Assembly: GCA_014058105.1 (NCBI GenBank)
Contig: JACGCM010002776.1
Coordinates: forward strand, 992,001 to 1,056,000
Direction of reading: 5' to 3'
Length of the DNA stretch: 64,000 nt
DNA from: Kingdonia uniflora
Lineage: Eukaryota; Streptophyta; Magnoliopsida; Ranunculales; Circaeasteraceae
Part shown: in pieces, positions 35,401 through 46,131 of the stretch
How the letters are laid out: each line of letters opens with the position of its first letter
How positions within the stretch are numbered: position 1 is the first letter of the stretch
The notes under the pieces: model-generated
What the model was told of the DNA's origin: nothing
What the model saw: the letters and a program-made list of their open reading frames with translations, nothing else
The model's database searches: none
Position numbers and translations under genes: made by a program

Positions 35401-35680
35401 ACCGTTAACCCATATTTGAACTGGGCAAGGTAAAATAAACAACCTTCACCCAAATCATCTCCCAAGTACACAAGGGAAACGAACTCTGGAATCTTCCTAC
35501 GAGTTTATTCATACTCCAAATCAGGCAGCAAGAAAAATGTACTATTACCCCCCTTCCCATCAAAACACCCTCTAAAAGATCTCCTACCATGCTCCATCAT
35601 GCCTCCCCATACACAGAGTTGATAGCCTTACATCTTATATTTTTATCAGTAATCAAACGGCCCAAGGTGGAAGAATCCAT
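32474..35680 (-). pseudogene. Antisense, intron-containing gene of Tat-3 (coiled coil, unknown function)
   Basis: The likely start is ATG at 35680. Blocks in order are IPEFVSLVYLGDDLGEG and LAQFKYGLTVHLNNLA (~35500-35390), DVLKYYNVKYFTSTG and a Trp-rich segment, ESEEFSFDLFDRRWYRGPEY (~34650), then an acidic part ending AVKIELCR. A 74-bp GT-AG intron follows, then a coiled coil (EKKVTQLEKDLASKRAKL). Next are LAQCLQNEGYSFDNVMAIME (~34080) and further coiled coils at 33330-33034 and 32758-32474. More introns are likely. Stops, mostly explicable by C-to-T change, and frameshifts break it. The architecture parallels the Tat-2 antisense gene, but the sequence is strongly diverged. Confidence 0.6.
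34343..34416 (-). other. Intron of the Tat-3 antisense gene
   Basis: The donor reads AGG|GTAAGTGG and the acceptor TTATATAG|GCTTTA. Length is 74 bp, T-rich, typical of a small plant intron. Removal joins IELCR to ALRILKGICLGF in one frame. Confidence 0.65.
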
Positions 35681-36529
35681 CTTGAACGAAGAGATCAAAA
35701 AATAAGGAAGTCTATTTCAAAGTTATTTTGTATGTCTCTACACCTACATAAAGGGCCAATATAATGTTCCTTGGATGAGGTCCAACAGCCTCTTCCACCT
35801 CTGAAACCACCACCTCTGCAAGAAAATGAAGATGGTTATATCAGAACCCAATCGCTCGCAAGATAGCGGTGAGACTTCCTGGGATGAACACCAGCAGCCT
35901 CATCCTCCTCTGAAACTGCCCCTTTCGCAAGAAGGCGCAAACCCAACCTACGTTGTTGCCCAGATACCACCAAATAATAGAATTACATCATATAGTAGTC
36001 ATTATCCACCTCCACTACTTTCTCATATGTCATACCGTGATAGGTAAGGTGAACAGGAATGGGAGTAGGCAGATCTAAAGACTGGGTCCCAAAGTAACAA
36101 ATCTTAAGTTTTTATACTTTGGCAGCCTCATATGATTGGTGTTTGGTAGTCGCCATTTTTTACTCACAAAGAGCAACATAAGATAAGAGTACTTATAGAA
36201 GATTTGACACAACAGAAGTACTGGCAGAAGAATAACCGGAAGTACAGCAGCAGCAGTATATATACTGAGATTATATCCAATGAAGGGAATGGTTCCAAAG
36301 CAGTCATTATTCAAAGAATAGTTTCTAGGAAAGCCCAACAGCCAATTATAACAGTCGCAGTCATTACAATATTTTAATTCCCAAAAGTCTATTACAATTC
36401 CAAGATAAAATTCTACATCAGCAAATCCCATCATAACCTATATCAGAAAACCTATTCATATTCCAATACTGAGTTATATAAAACTTTCTCAACTCAAGAC
36501 ACCCGTGCCTTCAGTTAAGAGGGGGTGAT
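35681..36529. other. Region between the Tat-3 antisense gene and the 3' LTR
   Basis: No recognised domain. It is the candidate promoter region for the antisense gene. It contains a near-duplicated segment (GAACACCAGCAGCCTCATCC-like versus GAGGTCCAACAGCCTCTTCC at ~35780 and ~35885). It ends in the polypurine tract AAGAGGGGGTGA at 36518-36529. A hydrophobic minus-strand open frame at 36434-36075 is not supported by any family. Confidence 0.4.
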
Positions 36530-37039
36530 TGTAGGGACTTATCCCTCAAGCTAGGATAACATTGAATTAGTAACATGGCAGACTCACGTAATATACATGT
36601 CATATATACTGTCAATAATAACACCTAGACCACGAACTGAAGAAGAACGTGGCTCGAGCACTCCAAATGAAACAAAACAAGTCAGGGATACCTATCTTCC
36701 ACGAACTAGAAATTACAAAATTAGCCTCCACTCTTCCCCAAATTTAGGAGAACATGCTGATACATATAAATGAACTAAAGATGAGGTCTATAAAAGGAAC
36801 AGAGTATAGAGAAGAAAGAGCAAGATTTTCTAGTTCACAAGATCATAAATTGTAATCCAAATACCAATCAAGCAATAAAAGTTATAGTTACTAAATCTTC
36901 AAGCCGAGGTCATCATTTTTACCTATTCAAAGGTTTCCACACTAAAACCAGTGTTAATTTATATTCTTTATTCTATTTCTTGTCACAGTTACATTTGGTG
37001 TAAGAGCCTTTCGAGCTATTACGAAATTAGGCCCTTACA
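36530..37039 (+). repeat. Tat-3 3' LTR
   Basis: Begins TGTAGGGACTT, ends GGCCCTTACA. TATA box CTATAAAAGG at 36788. It keeps a degenerate hairpin segment (GAGGTCATCATTTTT...TTTCCACAC) that the 5' LTR has lost. ACTAC follows. Confidence 0.9.
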
Positions 37040-37288
37040 ACTACCATTTCTCCTTCTTTCTTCGTCTCTATCTCTGCTAATGGACCTTTTATCCCAGCTT
37101 TGGGTTCTCCTGTGAGAAGGCCTAGAATGGTGCTTGGATGACACAACTTCACCTTCCTTATAAAAATCAAAACTTCTCTTGGAACCATAATATTTACCGT
37201 TGCCAATAGTTACAGCTGTAATCTTTTTTTTAAGGTAAGCTGGTTTTAGGGATCCGTAACAATAAAGTAACCAGGCCCTGAAAGACAT
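37040..37288 (-). pseudogene. Fragment of the interrupted host coding sequence (proximal piece)
   Basis: An 83-codon open stretch on the minus strand runs up to the Tat-3 insertion. It is basic and Arg/Ser-rich toward its end (RRTQSWDKRSISRDRDEERR). TGTCTTTCAG|GG at the start resembles a 3' splice site. Removing Tat-3 and Tat-2 extends the frame by about 65 codons with one stop. The RS-like composition hints at an RNA-linked protein, but I do not recognise it. Confidence 0.4.
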
Positions 37289-37314
37289 CCAAACCCCAAA
37301 AGTTAAAAAAATCT

Positions 37315-37774
37315 CGAGGTAAGCTTTAATGGGGGACTAAATCACAAGTATGTGATGTTTTACTTAAACTCTAAGCAAGCAGGTCTGGTGATTGGTGAGA
37401 AATGAAGGCAGTTGGTATTGTAGATGGAAGGAGGCTTTAAAATAAAGCAGTCTACAGATCTTTGATGGATGTAAGCACCTTTGTAATCAAAGCGGAAGTG
37501 GTCTGTGATTATAAACAGGGAGGTAAGGTTTAATGGTAAAGGAGTTTTTTTTCCATAGAACTCCACGATTCTAGCCCCCAAAACCCTACTTTCCTCAAGA
37601 CTATCTTAATATAATAGATTTTACAAGAAAAGTCTCTACGATTGGGTTAAAATTCTAAATTTAAAAGATTTGGGTCTTGTATAGAAGGGTGCAACTTAAC
37701 ACACACACACACACACACAAAACCTCAATATTTAATGCACAAGATTTACTCTAACAACGCCTTTAAAATCTGGG
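37315..37774 (-). repeat. Truncated 3' LTR of the gutted chromovirus
   Basis: On the minus strand it begins TGTAGTGACCC. It matches 41332-41794 closely, with an expanded (AC)n. It ends abruptly at GCTTACCTCG, the same point where similarity with the other copy stops. Confidence 0.75.
37699..37719. repeat. (AC)n microsatellite
   Basis: About ten AC units inside the truncated LTR. The homologous site in the other LTR (~41720) has only four, so it expanded after insertion. Confidence 0.9.
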
Positions 37775-38389
37775 TCACTACATTCTATTATCATAAAAAG
37801 AAATTTCATCTCCAAAATTTGATGCACCTCAATCACCACAATGATCAATCCTCAAAGTAAATAATCACGTATGAGAGTAGAATCATCACTAAGCCCTCAC
37901 TTGGATATAAACCCTTAAAGACAAAGCTACCAAAAAATAATAATGCATGACAAACCAATATCGTCAATGATAACCTAGCATCCCAAACCTGTACTCATTC
38001 CAAAGAATAAATCGATGAATAAATAATCTAATCAAAGCTCAATATGAACCAACATTATCAAAGCACCACTAATCTCAAATATAGAAAACTAATGAAATCA
38101 TTTCTAACCAAAAAAATATAACGTCTTCTCAAAATAACCGACCACCATATAGCTACTATGAACTTAAACAGCCCTATCACCACCAATATCTGGAAATCCT
38201 ACAAAAAGAGGAAATTGTACACAATTAATAAGACTATAAATAAAAATGACTCAGTCATCCAGCTACCACTAACACCTCCCAAGGAACTTACAGAAGGAAC
38301 GAGGGTGAATTATGGCGAGATAAACTCCTAATCCTAATAAATTGAGGTACAGAAACTGTAGGACTGGACCTAAGGCTCTGATACCAACT
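37775..38389 (-). other. Internal remnant of the gutted chromovirus, with PBS
   Basis: The left end carries the minus-strand motif GGAGATGAAATTTC just before the 3' LTR, the usual 3' end of chromovirus pol. The right end carries GGCTCTGATACCA, which on the minus strand is TGGTATCAGAGCC, the initiator-Met-type PBS. No domain is recognisable between them. Confidence 0.6.
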
Positions 38390-41300
38390 AGTCACGCCCC
38401 CAAAATTAGCTTCTTAATAATGAATTAAGAGCATGTATAACGTCGAGTATCCCGAAGATGAACCCCAAAAGGTATACTACAATTTAAAATAAATCGTAAA
38501 TACATCTACAACACTATGAAACTGTGCAGCAGAAGAATAATCTAAAAAGACATATAATTAAAAATGATTACCACACTGGTAAGTAGAACTCCATAACTGG
38601 CAAGTCCAGCTTGCTCCAACTCACTACCATCGCTACTGTAATGATTCACCTAAAAAATATATATGCGCAAGGCGTCATGAAGCAACACCCAATAAGTATA
38701 AATATCCAAGGTCATAACAAATGATAGACCAAGATAATCACAATTAAGAGACACGAAGAACCCAAGAGAAGTATAAGAGAAGATCGACCAAGATACGAGT
38801 CTAAAAGAAGGCGGTCTACGAAAAACTAGTATCCTAACAAGATAACAACGATAGCCTAAACTTAGATATAACTACTATGACCTAAGAGGTAGTGTAGATG
38901 TGGAAAAAGAATTAAGAATTCAAGTACACAGGGTCACTATTAATTCATTAGAACCGCACTCTTACACCCTTATGTAATTAACATAAATATATCCCTTATT
39001 ATCGAGTTAGGGATTGGCAAATTCCTTTTTATCGAGCTAGGAATTAAGGGATAACACACCTGACCAGGGTGTTTAAGGAATTTTAACCTACAAGTCTAAG
39101 GCCTAATTTATTTTTACTTTTAGGGATCTATGCCCACGGGGAGTATTCCCAAAGAATAACAAGGCCGATATATAATTTTTCACTTTTAGGAATCTATGCC
39201 CACGGGGAGTATTCATAAAGAATAACAAGGCCGATAGGTAACTGAGGTATAATTTAGGGGCTTGCAACCCTGGGGTACTGACTAGCAGTAACCGAATCTT
39301 TTGTTTAGGGAATCAAACCCAAGGACCGTAATAGCATAACCTTCCTATGTACATTAACTCAAAGTCACCCAACATAATGGAAAGGAAGAAGTTTAAATCT
39401 AGGAAGAATCAAATGATCTATATGCCCCTGCCTAATCAGCATCTAGGACTCTATCAAATAATATACCACTCTTATAACCAGATGATTTATCTACCCTCAC
39501 TTGACTTGCAAGTGGGGACTCTATCAAGTAAAGTAAAGCTCCGACATCCAATGATCTATCTATCACCTAACAAGTACGACTATAGCTAAAGGAAATCCTA
39601 AACATGAAAGCAAATCAATGTCGCGACCTACCGACTCGTGGAAAATTCATAGTTACGTTTAACTATCACATAAGACATACCAAAAAATCATCTAAGTTGC
39701 TCTGGAATAGAAGACTCGTCAATAATGTTTAATTTATACATAAGGTATCCCTAGCTATCCCAAACTTAAGACTACAAATCTCTCAGTATCAGATGAAATT
39801 ACAAGGAGACTAGTGGGAATGTCATTAATGAATACTAAATCTCTTATCATTAATGTAATATCTAGTGAGAATCATAAAGTATGCTCGTACAACCATTTCC
39901 AAAAGTACAAACCCCTGACGGAATCATTTAGAAAACCCCAGCTCCAATGAATCTTAATCGATGCTACCTGGATGCATCTCAACCATTTTGTTTTATAGGA
40001 TACACGAATTAAAGATATATATTAAAATCGCCTCAAGCCAAACAAGTACCGATAAGCGACTTACTGAACTATACAATCTTAGGGTAAAGTTTAGTCCAAA
40101 CACTCAGCCCCATATAATTTAAGAATGATATCAACCATACCAAAATGTGCCCAAGTCACTCTAAAAGAGTATATTAGTTTATGAATCTCTATAAGATAAC
40201 CAACCCTTGATATAAACATCTGACAGGAGTACCATATACACACATCTTTCTAAACATTCCCACCTTCATGAGTTAACCTAAGGACAAGCCTAATCAGGTT
40301 GCATACAAATGAGTCAAGAATAAGCAATGTCCATAGAAGGACCTCAAATAGAACTAATCAAGATTATCACAAATACCAACTTCCCATAATACCTTGCTTG
40401 TAAACCTAGAATACAACCTGAAGTAGTTTCTTTATACTTCCAATGCCCAAGTGATCCTCTAACCAAAATTATAATCAGACTATAAGAATATCAGGATATT
40501 AACCTATTAAGAACCAAAGCCTAACTCGGAAGGATCAACAGTTGTATACCTAAAGAAACATTTTGAAATAAACCAATAGGGGATATATGACTGCATGCAC
40601 AATACCGAGATGTGTAATGAAAATTGATGCAACGATAAGAATGACAACTAAGAGGATAATAAACCAATGACAGATTAATATCTAGAGAAAGCCTTGTATA
40701 GTGAAGATTAGAACATACTTGAATTCTATGATTTACTCATATCATGTCAATGCAAATGATCTCAGATAAACACACTTGCCTAATATCGATCGGGAGAAGG
40801 AAGAGGAAGAATAAACAACCCAATGAATTCACACATCTGATCTCCAACACTACCAATCGCTATATAAAATGTACCCAAATACAAACAAGTTCCAGCAAGC
40901 ATCTCCTGAGGTATATTTCTTAACTAAAGTCTGAAAATTAATTCGAGTCGCGTAAGATATAAATCGGTGCTTTGATAATGATACAAATCTATACGAGATA
41001 TCCAACCAAATCAACTTCTGCCCTATGATATATTAGACCTAACTTCCTCTAACAGGTTAAGCTAGCGCTTCTCGTAAATAAATGGATTCTAACTAAACAA
41101 CCCTTCCCAAATATTCTCTGAAATGCAAACCTAGACCAATTAAAATTTTAGGTACTACACCAAAAGCCCAAGGCTGCTCACAATTAATCCATCTCCTTAT
41201 TAGTACTGTAACTATCTATTAAAAAGCAATTTACACCCAGATTTCAGTTCCATTTAATGAAGTTTTTTCCCCATGGTGATATTTAACTCCTAAATATAAT

Positions 41301-41794
41301 CAGAGGATGTAACAGCAATAAGGAAGAGCACCGAGGTAAGCTTTAATGAGGGACTAAATCACAAGAATGTGATGTTTTACTCAAACTCTAAGCAAGTAGG
41401 TCTGGTGATTGGTGAGAGATGAAGGTCGATGGTATTCTAGATGGAGGGACGTTTAAAAACAAAGCAGTTTGGAGATCTTTGATGGCTGTAAACACCTCTT
41501 TAATCAAAGCTGAAGTGGTTGGTGATTGTAAACAGGGATGTGAGGTTTAGTGGTGAAGAAGGTCTTTCTCTCCACAGAACTCCACAATTTCAGGCCCCAA
41601 AACCCCACTCTCCTCAAGACTCTCTCAATATAACATATTTTACAAGAGAAGTCTCTACGACTGAGTTAAACTTCTAAATTCAAAAGATTTGGATCTTGTA
41701 CAAGAGGTTGCAACTTAATACACACACAAAAAACCCTACTATTTGATGCACAATGTTTACCATAATAACACCTTTAAAATTTGGGTCGCTACAG
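38390..41794 (-). repeat. Long 5' LTR (~3.4 kb) of the gutted chromovirus
   Basis: It ends GGGGCGTGACT next to the PBS and begins TGTAGCGACCC at 41794 on the minus strand. It contains no credible gene. Two near-identical segments reading AGGAATCTATGCCCACGGGG and AGGGATCTATGCCCACGGGG lie at ~39122 and ~39186. The rest is AT-rich, non-coding LTR sequence. Confidence 0.55.
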
Positions 41795-42135
41795 AAGTAG
41801 CCTTACCAAAAGAGCTTTGACTAAGTCGGCCACATTAAATTAAGATAGCATCGACTTCTTCTTTGCTACAGCTTGAGGTTCTTATGATGGCAGGGGAATT
41901 AGGAATAACAATAGTTGAAGTCAAAGATGGTTGCAGTACTTCAATGTCGATAGAGGGTTTTCATTGTTTGATGATAAAGATTTCCTTATTAAAGGTGTCT
42001 CTTCAACAGCAGTAGGAGCAGCTGGTGGGATTCTATTCGCAGTGGTCTCATTAGATTTTAGATCTGATGGGAAGAAGAATGGGGAGGAACAGATTTAAGA
42101 TCCACATTCTTCTACTTACTCATACAAGTATCCAT
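41795..42135 (-). pseudogene. Decayed coding piece of unknown family
   Basis: From an ATG at 42135 the minus strand reads MDTCMSK and KNVDLKSVPPHSS with a stop between. It continues in other frames as ANRIPPAAPTAVEETPLIRK and SPAIIRTSSCSKEEVDAIL. It lies just right of the gutted chromovirus on the same strand as the host fragment at 37040-37288, so it could be the upstream part of that locus. This is inference. Confidence 0.25.
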
Positions 42136-43269
42136 TTTTGTTCTTCTTCAAGACTTCAACTCACACACATATATAGAGAGAGAAAAAATAAAATGGATTA
42201 GAGGTTAAGAAAAGACGTATGTCGTGAATGCAGTGGCGGCATTGAGAAAGATTTGAGCTGTTAATTCAAACTGAAAAGAGATTATAGCAACCAGTTGCCT
42301 AAGTTCACGTGAGTTGCACATAAAGGTGTTTTTGGAAATTCATATAAATCTGACTAATCAAAGGGCAGTCAACTCTAAAATTGGGTTCATAATCCAATTT
42401 TTGGCAACGATGGGGGAAATTACGAATACGTCAGTCATGGTGGGGGGCAGGTACAAATTTCTCTATTTATATTAGATGCAAAAAAGGATCTATTTGGCAA
42501 TGGCAGAATATACCAATTTATCTCCTAATAGTTTATGCATTTTGGTTTCCTAAATTATTTTGGGGGAATGGTTTTTATTATTTTTGACAATCCTTACTCA
42601 TTTGTTGATGTAGAACACAAAATAATTTATAACCTTTCTTTTGAAGAACCTGAAAATAGACTTTTTTAGTTTGGTATTCCAATTTGTATAAGAACAAATT
42701 AATGGGAAGAAGTTTTGATGGACTTTACAAGTATTTGTCTTTGTGGACTTTGCTCAAGGATTGTATTCTAATTTTCTGTATGTGTTTTGTATTATTCAAA
42801 TGTAGCTCACTGAACTAGTTTAAAAACTATTATGTATATAATCTTGTAATCACTTAGATAGTGCTATTTTGCATATATTGAAGGAACCTGATTGTAATTT
42901 GTTTAATGGGTACTGTTATCATCACCCTTTTCTTACTAAGTAAAAGGCCAAAAAAGAGCTAATTGGTAAAAATCACTACCTCAAAAATACATTTTGCTTC
43001 TGAAGTTACTGGACATTTAACACAAAATCTTTCAATTTTTTGACTGCATCAGAGAAATTCACGGTAGTAGGTTGGCTGCAAAAATCATTAAACACTGCCA
43101 TATCATTATTATTAAATTTAGTACACTGAAGAAATAAAATATTTTAAATTGAAAGACATCAAGTTTTAATGTTCGCAGCCTCAATTATACTCAATATAAG
43201 TTAATAAAATTATCACTATAATAATAATTGGCATTGGAAAAAATTACAACATAGCACACCTGACCATTA
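42136..43269. other. No gene seen
   Basis: AT-rich DNA with short GA and TA runs near 42170. I find no open frame, LTR, terminal inverted repeat or known motif. Confidence 0.5.
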
Positions 43270-43560
43270 GAAGAGCAGCTTTCCCAAAAGACTCCTTTTA
43301 AGTGAGAACCGAGATTCTTGACTATGGGATCAATTAAGTTCTGGTGATTTCTCCATCAAATCTGCTTGGGAGTTCTAGATGTGTCCCAATCCTTGCCTAT
43401 ACAGAATGGATGTGTCCCAGTCCTATGGAGTATAAGTATTTTGCTGGAAGATTCGAACATGCATTGCGCTAGGGGACAGTTTCATTCAAAAGCACATACA
43501 CTCAAATATTCCCTGGTTCTCAGAAAGAGGTTATGAAATCACTAATCAATGATCATATGT
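43270..43560 (+). pseudogene. LINE ORF2 zinc-binding fragment
   Basis: Across two frames the plus strand reads SSGDFSIKSAWEF, VFCWKIRTCIALGDSFIQKH and IHSNIPWFSERG. This matches the reverse-transcriptase zinc-binding segment of plant LINEs (compare KSAWQFWR in the LINE at 24530). The rest of the element is not seen, so it is a short relic. Confidence 0.5.
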
Positions 43561-43839
43561 TGGTTAATGGGAAAAAGATATGTGATAAGAAGACATAGAT
43601 CACTTTTCTTATTAAATGTTACTAGTTGAAAAAGGTTTCATGAATCTATTATAGATTGATTAGAAGTAAAACTCATGAAGCAGAGGAACCATATCAGAGA
43701 GACTAAAATCATAAAGTATCATAAAGACAATAAAATCATCTAAATTAAGGTCACATAATCTCAAGAATTAGTTCAGAAAATAAACCTTATGGTTTCCCTT
43801 TTGAATACTGAGATTGGAAAAAATATATTTAAGAAAATG

Positions 43840-44035
43840 GCGAGGAAAAAGGATTGATAAACACTGAGATTTTCAATGTGTTGATTGCGCTATATCAGAC
43901 ATTGGGTAAAGGTAAAGCGGCATTGGAAGTTTTGAAGTTCTTAACAAGTTTGAAGAGTTCAGGTATGGGGCATATACATCAATGATGGATGGGGCAATTC
44001 ATGATAAGGTTGTTGGAGTTAAAGGTGAATAAACG
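43840..44035 (+). pseudogene. Possible PPR-like repeat fragment
   Basis: The frame reads INTEIFNVLIALYQTLGKGK, spaced like a pentatricopeptide repeat helix pair, then shifts frame and reads FRYGAYTSMMDGAIHDKV. The match is short and could be chance. Confidence 0.2.
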
Positions 44036-45044
44036 GCAACTGTAGTTCCTAATACTTTATCTACTTTTTTTTATCACTTGTTTTACTTTTCCTTGATGTC
44101 GTTCTTTACATGCTATTTACTATTAGATGTTGTGTAGTAACTGAGTTATTGAGCTATGAATACAATTATTATTTCCTATATTACTACTTTTCTTATTATC
44201 GCGACGATGATGTATTACCGTAAAGATGACATGATATAGTAGCGATGATATTTTGATTTTTTTAGTTGCTAATAGCATCTATAGTTGACTTCCCACCACC
44301 AAACTTAGTTTAATTGGCTAATAAAAATCTTAGTTATTTTCACTACAACTCCTCAAATATTACTCGCCAAATGCCACATGTCAATTTTTCATAAAATCCA
44401 TTAATTTTGGGTAAATTTGGTTTCAATTGAATGCCACGTGTACATTAACTTTAATTTAGAGAGTCAGATATATGTGTTTTATATGGATTTGGTTGTCCAA
44501 AATTTTTGTAAGCCAATATGAAGAGTCTCCTACAAATGCTCTAAAACCACTTTTCTTTGAAATAAGAGTAAATAAATAGGAATATATGATATATAATTTC
44601 ATCTTTTGCTAGGATTACAAATTTAAACTCGCCATAATTTTTAACATAATGCGTTTGCACACGCTACCACATTTTTGTCTGCTAGTGTAATCATTAAATA
44701 TTGGCCCAAACACCATATATCATTATTAAATTCGACATGTTTTGTATAAAGAGATGGAATAACATATACAACTTAAGATGAAACAATCCTTCATAAATTG
44801 CAGCAACTGTAGGAATCATTTTTTATTTTTTTTTAACCTTTAAATATACATTCATACAAGCTTGCTTTACAAACAAAAATAATTAACATTCCTGCATAAT
44901 AAGATTAATTACTTTTAAACAACCATTTACATACATCATATTTACCATAACTAATTATACCACCATTTTTCATACCGAGTAAGAACTAATCTATTACGGT
45001 CATTGTTTGGTTTCCTCGGTTAGGTACTCTGTCAAATTACACAA
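44036..45044. other. No gene seen
   Basis: Very AT-rich sequence. Short T runs occur near 44820. No motif is supported. Confidence 0.5.
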
Positions 45045-45365
45045 AACAATATCTTTGATCTTCTTTGTTTGAGCCTAAAAAGACGGTCAAAAGGTTTCAA
45101 AATCAGCAAAGAGGCACAAAACAAAATAATGAAACACCAGAGTTCTTTAAGATCATCTCACCTGAGATAAGGCTTTTCATACAAAGTCAAATTACATATA
45201 AAGACTATTTACTTGGCTTTTAAGTTCTTTAATATTGTTTGCTTGTTCCTACAAAGATGGGCAAAACATTTTAGAATCAGCCAGCTGGAACAAAAAAAAG
45301 AAGCATAGAAAAGAATTCAAGATCTCTATAAGATCAGTTCACCTTATATACCGCTTCTCGTTCAA
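45045..45365. repeat. Diverged direct duplication (~180-bp period)
   Basis: Segments starting ~45045 and ~45222 share the order CTTTGTTTGAGCCTA/TTTGCTTGTTCCTA, AAAATCAGC/AGAATCAGC, CACAAAACAAAA/GAACAAAAAAAA and AAGATCATCTCACCT/AAGATCAGTTCACCT. This is an old tandem duplication. Confidence 0.5.
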
Positions 45366-46131
45366 CTCATATTGTTATTACAGTAGACACCACTCAACTG
45401 CAAAGTTATATTCGTTGGTGTGTTTTCCTGTGAAAGTTTTGAGACTGCATCTCTCTGAAAATTTTGAAGTAGTGAGTTCAATAACAAAATTTAACCAAGA
45501 GATCATGATATATATTAAAGAATAGAGAAAAGAACATAAAAATAATCCATTCGTGTTTCCTTCAAAATTTGAATATGGGGAAATATAGATGACAGGGAAA
45601 GTCTTTTGGCGATGCACACTTCAGTAGATTATCTTCCCAACCTAGCATGACCCAAGAAAAAGTAGGAGAACCGAAGGGTATAGTTAATCACACATCCAAC
45701 AACAAACTCTCCAAAAATGTATGAAGAAAGCAACTCTATAAAATCCGGCATACCGTCTAGTCTTTCTCAGGCTAAGAATAACAATCTTGGCTGAGTTGTA
45801 AATTCCTATTTTATTCGTATGGAATCTTCTTTGAAAGTATATCTGTAGCGCTGGATAAGGTTTTTTGCTTTTTACTTTTCATATTTGCAAATATGTTACA
45901 CTATCAAAGATGCTCAAACAACTCTCAGATCGACTACAAAGTCTGTAATCTCAGCTAGGTTGCTATGCAAAAACAAGATTGTCTCATCTCTATTATCTTT
46001 AAACAAGCTCTTGGTGTTTGACATACTTGCATTTGAAGCTCCAAATTATAAAAATAAAGTGAAGAATCATGCATAGAGATAGTTTAAATACCTTCCACTT
46101 GGTAGCACTCTAACTCCAGTTCACTGATAAG
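45366..46131. other. No gene seen
   Basis: Short open frames on both strands without recognisable domains. The sequence borders the LTR at ~46132. Confidence 0.4.

Larger units (their letters stand above)
20290..37039 (+). mobile_element. Tat-3: structurally complete Tat-lineage Ty3/gypsy element with a nested LINE
   Basis: It has two LTRs in the same orientation, a perfect 5-bp duplication, a PBS, gag, protease, RT, RNase H, archaeal-type RNase H, integrase, an antisense gene and a polypurine tract. A 5.8-kb LINE is inserted between protease and RT. Without the LINE the element is ~10.9 kb. Numerous stops and a lost integrase glutamate show that it is inactive. Confidence 0.85.
37315..41794 (-). 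mobile_element. Gutted chromovirus-type element with ~3.4-kb LTR
   Basis: A PBS (38374-38386) and a chromovirus-type 3' internal end (37775-37820) lie only ~600 bp apart, so nearly all of gag-pol is deleted. The right LTR runs from the PBS to 41794. Its first ~460 bp are repeated at 37315-37774, which is the 3' LTR cut short at 37315. Orientation is minus. Confidence 0.6.

Noticed and set aside
36075..36434. 119-codon hydrophobic minus-strand frame near the Tat-3 3' LTR
   Set aside because: Composition follows AT-rich DNA; no homologous block in Tat-2 and no family match.
41795..42135. A functional host gene start
   Set aside because: The ATG is followed by stops and frame changes within 25 codons, so only a decayed piece can be claimed.
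43208..43222. CACTATAATAATAAT as a possible left CACTA end
   Set aside because: It lacks the GGG after the terminus and no ACGTCAC-type subterminal motifs follow.
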